A DNA stretch of 36,571 nt from Oscillospiraceae bacterium (GCA_017540565.1 JAFYAU010000043.1:1-36571), one strand, 5' to 3'. Positions 25,262-33,416 are shown, counted from the first letter of the stretch. Made by a program: numbers and translations. Notes: generated by a model from the sequence alone, not told the origin.

Positions 25262-26389
25262 TTATTCATAGGAGAAGCTGCCGGAGTCACCGATTATGCA
25301 GACATAAGTCTTTCCGACGCCGTAGCTGATCTCGGTACCGTCCTCATAGGTATAGACAAACTGGCTGTTTCCGTCAGCGCGGGTCCACGTCACGGGCGTG
25401 CATACGCCGTCTCTGATGAACCAGGCCTTGCCGCTGCCGGTCATATTCATATCGATACGGCCCTTTTTGTCTCCCGGAATATTCCAGAAAGTCGTCTGAA
25501 GAACGATGATATTCCTGAACGGCACCTGTTCTCCGGTATCTCCGTCCACATACCTTTCACCGAACTGGCTCGGGTAATACATGTGCTCCTCTTCCTCGTA
25601 GCCGAAAGTGGTCGTTTTCCCGAGGGAACTGAACACGATCTTCAGCTTGGTCGCGGGATCTCCTTCCGGTACGGCATCGTCATCGAATGCCATATTTACT
25701 TTGTAATCCTCTTTATGCTCCAGACGGAATCCCGTTCTGGGAAGGGCGTCGATCAGAGAATCGGTCTTGAAACACAGGCTGTGCTCGAATCCCAGATTGG
25801 AACGCCTCCAGGGATCCCGGAAATAGATCCCGTAATCCCGGCCTTCATCGAAATGATCGATCGTTCCGCTCGCCAGGATCTCGTCCGCTTTCGGACTTCC
25901 TCCGCAGTGGATGTAAATGGCATCATACGCCCTGACAAGATCGATATAATAATGTCTGGAACTCCTGATACTGCCTATGGTGTTCCCTGCCTCAGGCTTC
26001 TGGAAAATGCCGAACATACGCGTAATGCCGGATTCCACGAGCACCTCGTACAGGATATCCACTTTCCGCGTCCCCAGCTGGGGCTGCGCGACGGAAATGT
26101 TGTTGATCATAACGCCAATGGGACGATAAGCAGAGATATCCTCCTCCACGGCCTCGCCTGTCAGCGGATTGACAGGCCCCAGATCAGGTTCGGGTTCCGG
26201 TTCAGGTTCCGGCTCGGGCTCGGGTTCCGGTTCCGGCTCCGGTTTCGGCTTGGTTTCCGGAACATCCTGCTGTTCCGTCTCCGGCTCCGCAGGTTCCTCC
26301 GCCGGGACCTCGCTGCCCTTTCCGCATCCGAACAGCGAAAGGACCATAAGGGCAATCAGCAGAAAACATACCAGGCGCTTGAATTTCAT
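25262..26389 (-). CDS. DUF3048 domain lipoprotein
   Basis: A 375-residue exported lipoprotein. The signal peptide (KFKR, then a hydrophobic run) ends in the lipobox LFG-C22. A proline-rich spacer of nine Pro-Glu pairs lies at about residues 50-69 and probably spans the cell wall. The DUF3048 domain (about 75-375, YerB-like) begins at NPLTGE and contains RPIGVMINN, IRSSRHYYIDL and a C-terminal WTRADGNSQFVY segment. Its molecular function is not known. The start at 26389 follows a GGGGGGA run; an earlier TTG is unlikely. It shares a promoter with radA, an association without an obvious functional reason. Confidence 0.9.
   Translation of the reverse strand: MKFKRLVCFLLIALMVLSLFGCGKGSEVPAEEPAEPETEQQDVPETKPKPEPEPEPEPEPEPEPEPEPDLGPVNPLTGEAVEEDISAYRPIGVMINNISVAQPQLGTRKVDILYEVLVESGITRMFGIFQKPEAGNTIGSIRSSRHYYIDLVRAYDAIYIHCGGSPKADEILASGTIDHFDEGRDYGIYFRDPWRRSNLGFEHSLCFKTDSLIDALPRTGFRLEHKEDYKVNMAFDDDAVPEGDPATKLKIVFSSLGKTTTFGYEEEEHMYYPSQFGERYVDGDTGEQVPFRNIIVLQTTFWNIPGDKKGRIDMNMTGSGKAWFIRDGVCTPVTWTRADGNSQFVYTYEDGTEISYGVGKTYVCIIGDSGSFSYE
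26183..26242 (-). repeat. Hexanucleotide repeat encoding Pro-Glu
   Basis: Ten tandem six-base units (nine Pro-Glu and one Pro-Asp) vary among CCG, CCC, CCT and GAA, GAG. The third bases differ between units, so the array looks old rather than freshly expanded by slippage. Confidence 0.9.
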
Positions 26390-26423
26390 TGTTCGTCCCC
26401 CCTGCTTCAAAAAGGATGCCTAT

Positions 26424-26452
26424 ATTTTACCCTTTTAAGCTATCGGTGTCAA
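26424..26452 (-). promoter_or_regulatory. Sigma-A promoter of the DUF3048-radA operon
   Basis: On the minus strand a perfect -35 TTGACA (26447-26452), a 17-base spacer and -10 TAAAAT (26424-26429). Confidence 0.85.
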
Positions 26453-26468
26453 ACACGGGAAGAAACAC

Positions 26469-26497
26469 TTGTAGGGCTGGAAAATATGGAGTATACT
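26469..26497 (+). promoter_or_regulatory. Promoter of the DUF4364 gene
   Basis: -35 TTGTAG (26469-26474), a 17-base spacer and -10 TATACT (26492-26497). It is divergent from the DUF3048-radA promoter only 17 bases away, so the two could share a regulator. Confidence 0.7.
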
Positions 26498-26523
26498 TTT
26501 CAGGAAAGGCAGGTGAACCGCTC

Positions 26524-27045
26524 TTGGAGAACAGATTCGGTTTCATACGTGAAAAGATCGATATCAAGATCCTGATCCTGTATGTCTTATCCCGCTGCCG
26601 CTTCCCGGCAGACAACGACCAGCTCAGCGAGATGGTCATGTGCGACGACGGCGTCAGTTATTTCGATTACGCCGAATGTCTGGACGAACTGATCGGTTCA
26701 GGACATGTGGAATGTACCGACGGCAGGTATCTCATCACGGAAAAAGGGCGCTCCAACGGCATCGTAACCGAGAGCAGCGTCCCCTTCTCCGTCAGGAAGA
26801 AAGCCACACAGCTGACAAATCAGTTCAATTCAGCCGAAGCACGGAAGTCCAAGATCGTCACTGAGGTTACGCAGAATCCCGGAGGCGGCTTCGACCTTCA
26901 TTTCAGTCTTTCCGACGGTGTTGTGCAGATCATCGACGTAAGGATGTTCGCCGACGACAAGAAACAGGCGGATATGCTCATTTCCGGTTTCCGCAGAAAG
27001 GCGGAGGCCGCATACAATGCCTTTGTGCAGACCCTTCTTCAGTAA
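26524..27045 (+). CDS. DUF4364 family winged-helix protein
   Basis: A 173-residue protein that I recognise as DUF4364, a clostridial family. The N-terminal part (about residues 8-75: KIDIKILILYVL, then a helix-turn-helix-like stretch, then DGRYLITEKGR) looks like a winged-helix DNA-binding domain of the PadR/MarR kind. The C-terminal half is a mixed alpha/beta domain. The TTG at 26524 is chosen because AGGTGA lies nine bases upstream and the family has this length; the longer frame overlaps both promoters. Its targets are unknown. Confidence 0.85.
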   Translation: MENRFGFIREKIDIKILILYVLSRCRFPADNDQLSEMVMCDDGVSYFDYAECLDELIGSGHVECTDGRYLITEKGRSNGIVTESSVPFSVRKKATQLTNQFNSAEARKSKIVTEVTQNPGGGFDLHFSLSDGVVQIIDVRMFADDKKQADMLISGFRRKAEAAYNAFVQTLLQ

Positions 27046-27060
27046 TACGAGCAAATGAAA

Positions 27061-27093
27061 AACCCTTTTGCCTGATGGCAAAAGGGTTTTTTT
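27061..27093. terminator. Bidirectional terminator between DUF4364 gene and tRNA cluster
   Basis: AACCCTTTTGCC (27061-27072) pairs perfectly with 27077-27088 around TGAT. T-runs follow on both strands, so it ends both the plus-strand gene and the minus-strand tRNA operon. Confidence 0.93.
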
Positions 27094-27094
27094 G

Positions 27095-27169
<75 letters not shown>

Positions 27170-27172
27170 GAC

Positions 27173-27248
27173 TGGAGCGGGCGACGAGGCTCGAACTCGC
27201 TACCTCCACCTTGGCAAGGTGGCGCTCTACCAGATGAGCTACGCCCGC
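27173..27248 (-). tRNA. tRNA-Gly (anticodon GCC)
   Basis: Acceptor GCGGGCG pairs with CGCCCGC. The anticodon stem CCACC/GGTGG surrounds TTGCCAA, and the T loop is TTCGAGC. CCA is encoded. It is three bases upstream of tRNA-Cys. Confidence 0.96.
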
Positions 27249-27252
27249 ATTA

Positions 27253-27328
27253 TGGTGCCCAGAGCCGGAGTCGAACCAGCGACACGGGGATTTTCAGTCC
27301 CCTGCTCTCCCAACTGAGCTATCTGGGC
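27253..27328 (-). tRNA. tRNA-Phe (anticodon GAA)
   Basis: Acceptor GCCCAGA pairs with TCTGGGC. The anticodon stem GGGGA/TCCCC surrounds CTGAAAA. CCA is encoded. Confidence 0.96.
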
Positions 27329-27358
27329 AAATATGAGGGCGGCCGAAACCGCCCTGTT

Positions 27359-27435
27359 TGGCGACCCAGAACGGGCTCGAACCGTCGACCTCCAGCGTGA
27401 CAGGCTGGCGTTCTAACCAACTGAACTACTGGGCC
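27359..27435 (-). tRNA. tRNA-Asp (anticodon GTC)
   Basis: Acceptor GGCCCAG pairs with CTGGGTC (one G-U). The anticodon stem CCAGC/GCTGG surrounds CTGTCAC. The discriminator is G, as expected for Asp, and CCA is encoded. It is a GUN-anticodon tRNA and therefore a likely substrate of the queA/tgt products encoded here. Confidence 0.96.
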
Positions 27436-27440
27436 ACACA

Positions 27441-27516
27441 TGGTGGGAACAACAGGGCTCGAACCTGTGACCCCTTGCTTGTAAGGCAAGTGCTCTCCCA
27501 GCTGAGCTATGCTCCC
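27441..27516 (-). tRNA. tRNA-Val (anticodon TAC)
   Basis: Acceptor GGGAGCA pairs with TGTTCCC (one G-U). The anticodon stem CTTGC/GCAAG surrounds CTTACAA. CCA is encoded. It is the first gene of the tRNA operon. Confidence 0.96.
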
Positions 27517-27545
27517 GACGCAGCCGTTCTCAACAGCGCTTGCTC

Positions 27546-27574
27546 ATTATATCCAATGAAACATAGAATGTCAA
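27546..27574 (-). promoter_or_regulatory. Perfect consensus promoter of the tRNA operon
   Basis: On the minus strand TTGACA (27569-27574) and TATAAT (27546-27551) are exactly 17 bases apart, 29 bases before tRNA-Val. Confidence 0.95.
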
Positions 27575-27618
27575 CAGGTATTTTCCCCTAAATAACGCGG
27601 TTTGAACAATAATAGATA

Positions 27619-28473
27619 TCAGCCAAGTTCATCGGGAGAGAAGGTGTAAACCCTGTCGCAGAACTGGCAGGTCACCTCTACGGGCTTGTTTTCCTTCCGC
27701 ATGTCTTCCAGTTCGCTTCTGTCGATCCCGGCCAGCGCGGCAAGGACCTTTTCACGGGAACAGTAGCATCTGTATTCCACCGGACGGCGGTCGAGAAGGA
27801 CAGGATCAAACCCTACCAGCACCATGCGCATGAGGTCCTCCGCAGTGCCTCCGTCGAGTACCGACGTCACTGCGCCGATCTGAAGAATGCTCTGTTCGAG
27901 GGCAGCGGCGATGGCATCGTCTGCACCTGGCATCAGCTGCACCAGATATCCCCCCGCAGCGCGTACGGAGCCGTCGGAACCCACGAGAACGCCGAGAGCG
28001 CATGCGGAAGGCGTCTGTTCGCTCGATGCGAAATACGACGTGAAATCCTCGGCGATCTCGCCGCTGACCAGCTCCACGCTTCCCACGTACGGTTCCTTCA
28101 TATTCAGGTCCTTGATGACCGTCAGCATGCCCCGCGTGCCCACCGCACCGGAGACGTCCAGCTTACCGTTCGGCTTCAGGGGCAGTTCCACGCGGCTGTT
28201 GGCTGCATAGCCTCTGGCATTGCCTCCGCTGTCGGAAACGCAGAGAATGGTGCCGGCCGGGCCTCCCCCGTTGATGCGGACCGTTACCGAGTCGTCTTCC
28301 CCTTTCAGGGAACTCCCGATTATCGACGTCGCCGTGAGCGTGCGTCCCGCAGCAGCGGTTATGACCCTGCTCATGCCGTGGATCCCGCGCATGCGTTCGA
28401 CCATATCCCTTGTATTGGCGGCGGTCATTCTGATCATGCCGTCGGCGGCAATCGCTCTTATGATCTCATCCAT
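27619..28473 (-). CDS. hslO: Redox-regulated chaperone Hsp33
   Basis: Hsp33 is a holding chaperone activated when oxidation releases its zinc. The protein has 284 residues from the ATG at 28473, beginning MDEIIRAIAADGMIR. The N-terminal domain includes GRTLTAT and the segment ending SDSGGNARGY. The C-terminal redox switch has C236-x-C238 and C269-x2-C272, spaced as in E. coli. The start lies inside the end of the methyltransferase gene (eight-base overlap, ATGGATGA), so translation is probably coupled. I see no clear terminator before the tRNA operon promoter downstream. Confidence 0.95.
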   Translation of the reverse strand: MDEIIRAIAADGMIRMTAANTRDMVERMRGIHGMSRVITAAAGRTLTATSIIGSSLKGEDDSVTVRINGGGPAGTILCVSDSGGNARGYAANSRVELPLKPNGKLDVSGAVGTRGMLTVIKDLNMKEPYVGSVELVSGEIAEDFTSYFASSEQTPSACALGVLVGSDGSVRAAGGYLVQLMPGADDAIAAALEQSILQIGAVTSVLDGGTAEDLMRMVLVGFDPVLLDRRPVEYRCYCSREKVLAALAGIDRSELEDMRKENKPVEVTCQFCDRVYTFSPDELG

Positions 28474-29230
28474 TTTCCAAATGCTCCGTCCCGATTGGTT
28501 TCCTGGCGGCACAGAAGAACCTGCGGTCACCGCCCCCCGGTTCCTCCATCCGCCTATCCGCGAAAAAGCGTATCTCCGAAAAGCCGCCGGCAGACAGGGC
28601 GGCTCTCAGTTCATCTTCCGAATGCGCGTATTCCGTATGTTCCTCGGAGTCGCGTCTCCAGACGGAGCCGCTTCTTTCGAAGATGTCCATGTAATAAGAG
28701 CAGGATCTCTCCGCCCCGTCATATTCGGATCTCCAGACGCAGAACACGTCGTCTTTCTCGTCGAGAGATATCTGTCCGTCCATTTCACGGAGCGCCTGTT
28801 CCGACAGGCAGTCGAACACCAGGATCCCGCCGGGATTCAGGAACAGCCGGATCCTCCGGAACACAGCAGCCAGGCTGTCCCGGGTTATGTAGTTCATGCC
28901 GTCAAGCGTGCAAACTGCGGCGTCCGAAGTTCCGTAAAGATCGAGTTCCTCAAGGGGCTGACAGACCAGAAGGGGCGCCGGACTGAACCCGCCGAGCTTT
29001 TCCGCCGCCTGAGACAGCATCTCGGGAGACCGGTCCACAGCGATCATGTCGTATCCCCGCCCGGCAAGTTCGAGCGTCATGCTTCCCGTCCCGCAGGCCA
29101 GATCGATCACGGATTCCGGACGAAGGCCGTAAAGGGAAAACAGCTGTTCGTAGAAATCGGCAAATGAACCGTAACTGACGTCGTCGGTGAGCTCGTCATA
29201 GTAGCCGGCCAGCGCCATATACGGCATCAT
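28466..29230 (-). CDS. Class I SAM-dependent methyltransferase
   Basis: A 254-residue soluble enzyme with the seven-strand methyltransferase fold. Motif I is VIDLACGTGSMTLELA (about residues 41-56), the acidic end of strand 2 is AVDRSPEM, and a later strand is GGILVFDCLSE. The N-terminus (YYDELTDDVSYGSFADFYEQL) is typical of a clostridial family often described only as class I methyltransferase. The substrate is unknown. It overlaps the yerC-like gene upstream as ATGA and hslO downstream, so the three genes are one tightly coupled operon. A second ATG at 29227 is slightly better placed relative to the GCGGAG site. Confidence 0.87.
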   Translation of the reverse strand: MMPYMALAGYYDELTDDVSYGSFADFYEQLFSLYGLRPESVIDLACGTGSMTLELAGRGYDMIAVDRSPEMLSQAAEKLGGFSPAPLLVCQPLEELDLYGTSDAAVCTLDGMNYITRDSLAAVFRRIRLFLNPGGILVFDCLSEQALREMDGQISLDEKDDVFCVWRSEYDGAERSCSYYMDIFERSGSVWRRDSEEHTEYAHSEDELRAALSAGGFSEIRFFADRRMEEPGGGDRRFFCAARKPIGTEHLENG

Positions 29231-29535
29231 TTCTCCGCACCGTCCTCCGCGCTCTCCATACGGGAAAAAGCAATCTCGTAGCCTTCGGAACCGTTCTGCA
29301 GGTTTCTGTTCACTCTGCTCACGATCGCACTGGACGCGCCGGTCTTCTCCAGTATCGCGTTGTAGATGTGCCCGTCGTGAAGCATGCGCGCGACCTGGAA
29401 ACGCTGCTCAAGGGCATGGATCTCCTTCTTCGTGCACAGATCATTGAAGAAGAGGACGAATTCATCCTCCGTCTTCAGTGTCATGAGCGCCTGATACAGT
29501 TCAGGAGCCGGATTCTCTCTCTGTTCCTTTTTCAT
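29227..29535 (-). CDS. TrpR-like YerC/YecD family regulator
   Basis: A 102-residue DNA-binding protein. The core FNDLCTKKEIHALEQRFQVARML and a helix-turn-helix (about residues 60-85, TGASSAIVSRVNRNLQNGSEGY) match the TrpR-related YerC/YecD family. Its ligand and targets are not known. AAGGGGAG lies six bases before the ATG. It leads an operon with a methyltransferase and hslO and may regulate it. I see no convincing promoter in the 56 bases upstream. Confidence 0.9.
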   Translation of the reverse strand: MKKEQRENPAPELYQALMTLKTEDEFVLFFNDLCTKKEIHALEQRFQVARMLHDGHIYNAILEKTGASSAIVSRVNRNLQNGSEGYEIAFSRMESAEDGAEK

Positions 29536-29591
29536 AAGGTACTCCCCTTCTCATGAGAAACACTGGTTGCCATTATTCCAAACAGATCGTA

Positions 29592-30248
29592 TCAGTGAAA
29601 TACATTGCCTTCAGAATCGAGCAGTTCCAGACGACGGAACAGGACCGCTTCCGGGACCGGCTGTCCGTCCAGATGCCTGTCCGCCGCCTTCACAAGCAGA
29701 TCCGGATTGACCGTGGGCTCCTGAGCCGACAGCAGCGCGGTCATGTGAACTCCCTGCTCCGACGGAGTAAAACATACGTCACGTACCGCTGCGGCAAGAT
29801 CTATCTCCGCCATGCCGCGTTTCGTTTTCTTTTCCACAGGCAGAGAGTCTCTGAGGAACAGCGTCCGGAGTTCTTCTAGAGGAGCCGCATCATCGTATCT
29901 CCAGATTCCCTCCGTGCGTATCCACCTGATCTCCGACACTTTGCGCGACGGGAGATAGGCTTTCACAAACCTGATCCCCTCCGGTAGCTTCTCATTCATC
30001 TCTTCCGTCAGGCGATCCAGGTCAGGGACCGTCTCCGGTGCGAAATCCATGATCTCACAGACGCTTTCGCATCCCAGGGGAAGAGGAAGCGCGATCGACA
30101 TCTGAGGATGAGGGTTGAACCCGTTGGAATGCCTGATCGCTATCCCTGCGCGGGAAAAACCGCGCTGTATCGTATGCTGCAGGTCAAGGTGCGAGATATA
30201 CCTTGCCCGGCCCGTCTTTTCAAATTGGACCCTGACAGAATCATTCAT
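29592..30248 (-). CDS. DUF2344 (TIGR03936) radical SAM-associated protein
   Basis: A 218-residue protein of the family that accompanies or is fused to the B12-type radical SAM protein upstream. It begins VRVQFEKTGRARYISHLDLQ and continues with RHSNGFNPHPQMSIALPLPLG, which are the family hallmarks. The biochemical role is not known. The ATG at 30248 has GAGG nine bases upstream and overlaps the radical SAM stop by eight bases (ATGAATGA). In many Firmicutes this pair precedes rng and the L21/L27 genes; those are absent here. Confidence 0.92.
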   Translation of the reverse strand: MNDSVRVQFEKTGRARYISHLDLQHTIQRGFSRAGIAIRHSNGFNPHPQMSIALPLPLGCESVCEIMDFAPETVPDLDRLTEEMNEKLPEGIRFVKAYLPSRKVSEIRWIRTEGIWRYDDAAPLEELRTLFLRDSLPVEKKTKRGMAEIDLAAAVRDVCFTPSEQGVHMTALLSAQEPTVNPDLLVKAADRHLDGQPVPEAVLFRRLELLDSEGNVFH

Positions 30249-32076
30249 CGCATCCGACCTCACTGAAGCAGCGGTTGACCCCGCATCCCGTACACTGTTT
30301 CCTGCAGTCGGGAGTGATGCGCCCTTCCATCGCCGTACGGCGTTCCTTCCGGAGATAATCCGCAGTAACCCCGGCGGTGATCATGCTCCATGGAAGCACC
30401 TCGTCTTCCGGGATATCGCGGTTCGCGAAAAAGGCGGGATCCAGGCCTTCCTCATCCATGGAGGACAGCCAGTTGTCGAGCGAGAAGAACTCGCTCCAGG
30501 AATCGAGCCCGCCGCTTTTCCTCCAGACTTTCTCGATCACTCCGCCTATCCGCCGGTCACCTCTGGCCAGGACGGCTTCCACCAGACTCGTCTCGGCTTC
30601 ATGCCAGTTATAGACGATGGCCCGTGAGCGAAGGGACGACTTCAGCAGCGCTACCCTGCGCAGATACTCCTCCGAGGATATCTGCCCGTTCCACTGGAAC
30701 GGCGTATGCGGTTTGGGAACGAAAAGAGACGTGCTTACGGTGAGCCTGAGTCCTCTGTTCCTGTTGGCGGCGCTCTTTTTCCAGACCTGGAAAACACGTT
30801 CCGCCAGTTCCGCTATGGCGACCACATCCTCGTCGGTCTCCGTGGGAAGGCCGAGCATGAAATACAGTTTCAGCGTATTCCATCCGCCTTCGAACGCGAT
30901 CCGGCATGAGTTCAGCAGATCCTCCTCCCTCACGTTCTTGTTGATCACGTCCCGGAGGCGCTGCGTTCCCGCTTCGGGGGCAAAGGTCAGGCCGGACTTC
31001 CTCACCTTCTGGACTCTCTCCATCAGGTCCACGGAAAAATTGTCCGCTCTGAGGCTCGGCAGCGAAAGGCTGACATGATTCGGCTCACACCAGTCGAGAA
31101 GGCCGTCACAGAGAGAAAACAGATTTCTGTAATCGCTGGTACTCAGGGAGGACAGCGTGATCTCCTCATATCCGCTGTCGGAGAGCGCGGCTATCCCCTG
31201 CCGGATCAGCGTATCGGGTTTCTTCGCCCGTACTGGCCGGTAAACGTAGCCCGCCTGACAGAACCTGCAGCCGCGGATGCAGCCGCGGAACAGTTCCAGG
31301 ACCACTCTGTCATGAACGATCTCCGTCGACGGCACGATCGTCCGTGCGGGGAAATATGACCGGTCGAAATCCTCGACGATCCTCTTCTTTACGACAGCGG
31401 GAGCTCCTTCCTCTGGCGTGACGGCTGTCACGGCGCCGGCCCCGTCATAGGAGACCCGGTAAAGCGAAGGGACGTATACCCCCTGTATCCCCGCGGCAAG
31501 TTTGAGGAACTCGGTCTTCCGCATGCCTTTCCGCCTGCATTCGTCGTAGAGCCGGAAGACCTCCAGGTCGAGTTTCTCCCCTTCCCCGATAAAGAACAGG
31601 TCTATAAAATCGGCCATCGGTTCGGCATTGTAGCAGACGGTGCCGCCCGCGCAGATCAGCGGCATGCTGTCGTCTCTGTCACACGCCTTTACGGGCAGTC
31701 CGGCCAGATCGATCATGTCCAGCACGGTGGTATAGGCCATCTCGTATCCGATGGAAAAGGCAATGATGTCGAATGTGCTGATCGGATCGCCGCTCTCGAG
31801 ACCGTACAGCGGGATCCCGCGTCCGCGCATCTGCTCCCTCATGTCCCTCCACGGTGCGAAGACCCGCTCGCACCAGATATCCGGGCATTCGTTGAAGACG
31901 CCGTACAGGATGCGCATCCCGAGATTCGACATTCCGATCTCGTAGGTGTCTGGAAAGCACAGCGCGATACGCTGGCTGACAGTATTGCGATCCTTGACGA
32001 TCTGGTTGTATTCGCCGCCGGTATATCTCGCCGGCTTCTGAACTTTCATCAGAATCTGATGCAAACCAATGTCCAT
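30241..32076 (-). CDS. B12-binding-domain radical SAM protein (TIGR03960)
   Basis: A 611-residue enzyme. The N-terminal part (about residues 30-220, ALCFPDTYEIGMSNLGMRIL then FSIGYEMAYTTVLDMIDLAGLPV) resembles a cobalamin-binding Rossmann domain without the His ligand motif. The radical SAM core has the 4Fe-4S cysteines C266, C270 and C273 (GCIRGCRFC). A Cys-rich end (CRKQCTGCGVNRCF) may hold a second metal site. The reaction is unknown; the conserved DUF2344 partner and the usual ribosomal neighbourhood hint at RNA modification. The ATG at 32076 has GGGGAG five bases upstream; the longer frame has no such site. Confidence 0.93.
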   Translation of the reverse strand: MDIGLHQILMKVQKPARYTGGEYNQIVKDRNTVSQRIALCFPDTYEIGMSNLGMRILYGVFNECPDIWCERVFAPWRDMREQMRGRGIPLYGLESGDPISTFDIIAFSIGYEMAYTTVLDMIDLAGLPVKACDRDDSMPLICAGGTVCYNAEPMADFIDLFFIGEGEKLDLEVFRLYDECRRKGMRKTEFLKLAAGIQGVYVPSLYRVSYDGAGAVTAVTPEEGAPAVVKKRIVEDFDRSYFPARTIVPSTEIVHDRVVLELFRGCIRGCRFCQAGYVYRPVRAKKPDTLIRQGIAALSDSGYEEITLSSLSTSDYRNLFSLCDGLLDWCEPNHVSLSLPSLRADNFSVDLMERVQKVRKSGLTFAPEAGTQRLRDVINKNVREEDLLNSCRIAFEGGWNTLKLYFMLGLPTETDEDVVAIAELAERVFQVWKKSAANRNRGLRLTVSTSLFVPKPHTPFQWNGQISSEEYLRRVALLKSSLRSRAIVYNWHEAETSLVEAVLARGDRRIGGVIEKVWRKSGGLDSWSEFFSLDNWLSSMDEEGLDPAFFANRDIPEDEVLPWSMITAGVTADYLRKERRTAMEGRITPDCRKQCTGCGVNRCFSEVGCDE

Positions 32077-32123
32077 ATGCTCTCCCCGGGTCACTGCAGG
32101 ACTCCTGCTGCTCAATCCATGTT

Positions 32124-32152
32124 ATTGTAACCGATTTGCCGTTCGAATACAA
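32124..32152 (-). promoter_or_regulatory. Promoter of the radical SAM operon
   Basis: On the minus strand -35 TTGTAT (32147-32152), a 17-base spacer and -10 TACAAT (32124-32129). Confidence 0.75.
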
Positions 32153-32207
32153 GACCGGCCCCGGGGCAAAAGTCTCCGCCGTCCGCCGTTTTCAGGCGCC
32201 GGCGGTC

Positions 32208-32236
32208 TTGTCAAAACCGGCTTTTTATGGTATCGT
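32208..32236 (+). promoter_or_regulatory. Likely promoter of the four-helix membrane protein gene
   Basis: -35 TTGTCA (32208-32213), a 17-base spacer and -10 TATCGT (32231-32236). It is divergent from the radical SAM promoter. Between the two, ACAAGACCG and CGGTCTTGT form a widely spaced 9-bp inverted repeat. Confidence 0.5.
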
Positions 32237-32274
32237 ACGAAGATGTGAAACATATCCCGGGGAGGTGAAACAGA

Positions 32275-33363
32275 TTGCCTTCGGAAAACAATGCCGTACT
32301 GTTTCCGGAATTCGATGAGTCCGGGCGGTTCGACGGCGACATATTCGTCGATCCCACGATGAAAGAAGACTATCAGGAGGCTCTGAACGCCCGGCTGAAC
32401 GATTACGTCACCGGCCATCTTCAGTTCGGAGGCTATCACGCCTCTCCTTCCCACTGCAGAAGATACGTGAAGGAGATCTGGGAAGCCGGCGAATTCGCTC
32501 TGGAGAAACATGTCCAGTCCGGACAGATCGGTGAACTGCCGGACGAGACCTATGAATGCTTCTCCGTAAAGAACAGACTGGGCATGGTGAAAAGATACGG
32601 CTTCTCCTACTTCTCCCAGCTTTCCGAGCAGGTCCGTTCGGGCGAGGGGGTCCCCCTGCTTGACATGTACTACACGCCGATCGACCGGGCCTACCGTTAC
32701 GCCAGGCAGAATCTCACGAAATTCGGGAAACTCGTCGTCGAGATCGTCGCCGTGATCATACTGCTTCTCTCCATGATGATGTACGGGGCTTTCTTCCTGT
32801 CCTGGCTTCCCGAATCCGAGGCTGTCGCCAACGGCCTGACGAACGCCCGGCTGTTCCTGATCCTCCTGCTCGTCTTCCTGCTCGTGCCGATCCTGATCTT
32901 CTTCCAGGACGCCCACAGAAACGACAGCGGCGTCTTCTCCCTTTTCTATCATCCCGCGGTGCTGACGGCAATGACGCTTCTGTGCATTCTCTCCGCAATC
33001 TTCGGACTGCGCGTGTTCGGCGTGGTGAAGACCTGGGTGATCGCCCTGTGTTTCTGGATACCTCTTGTATTCTATTTCGTCTATCTGGTCCTGGACATCA
33101 TCCATCTGATTTCCGAGAGCCGCAAGATCAAGTACCAGAGGATGTGGAAAAAGGAATACGCGGACGCCTTCGAGCAGAACTATGAACGTCCGCTGCGGTA
33201 CATCCGCTTCCGGCTCCTGTGGTGGAGGCAGACAAGGAGATTTCCCTCCGCCCCGCTGAGCCTCATCATACTGCAGCACCGGTTCCGGAAATACGCCAGA
33301 TTCTACCGCTGGTGCCGCAGCGCGCAGCGCAGGGTCCGGGACGCCGAGGCGCCGGACGACTGA
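32275..33363 (+). CDS. Four-helix membrane protein, function unknown
   Basis: I do not recognise a family. The 362-residue protein has a soluble N-terminal region of about 148 residues with several Tyr, Asp and Glu clusters (FPEFDESGRFDGDIFVDP at 10-27). Four membrane helices follow at about 150-177, 190-211, 228-250 and 253-279. A strongly basic tail (282-357) has a WWRQTRR stretch. There is no signal peptide. The TTG start follows a strong GGGGAGGTG. Even numbers of helices and the positive-inside rule put both ends in the cytoplasm. It is a single-gene unit with its own promoter and terminator. A long minus-strand reading frame covers the same DNA, but that frame has no ribosome binding site or family features. 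Confidence 0.78.
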   Translation: MPSENNAVLFPEFDESGRFDGDIFVDPTMKEDYQEALNARLNDYVTGHLQFGGYHASPSHCRRYVKEIWEAGEFALEKHVQSGQIGELPDETYECFSVKNRLGMVKRYGFSYFSQLSEQVRSGEGVPLLDMYYTPIDRAYRYARQNLTKFGKLVVEIVAVIILLLSMMMYGAFFLSWLPESEAVANGLTNARLFLILLLVFLLVPILIFFQDAHRNDSGVFSLFYHPAVLTAMTLLCILSAIFGLRVFGVVKTWVIALCFWIPLVFYFVYLVLDIIHLISESRKIKYQRMWKKEYADAFEQNYERPLRYIRFRLLWWRQTRRFPSAPLSLIILQHRFRKYARFYRWCRSAQRRVRDAEAPDD

Positions 33364-33384
33364 AAACGGCATAATAAACAGACA

Positions 33385-33416
33385 AAAACCCGTACGGACT
33401 GATCCGTACGGGTTTT
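33385..33416. terminator. Bidirectional terminator between the membrane protein and ABC importer genes
   Basis: AAAACCCGTACGGA (33385-33398) pairs perfectly with 33403-33416 around CTGA. T-runs lie on both strands, serving the two convergent genes. Confidence 0.92.

Noticed and set aside
32122..33372. 416-residue minus-strand frame over the membrane protein gene
   Set aside because: It has no ribosome binding site, covers the promoters and has no recognisable domain. The plus-strand frame has membrane helices and a strong ribosome binding site.
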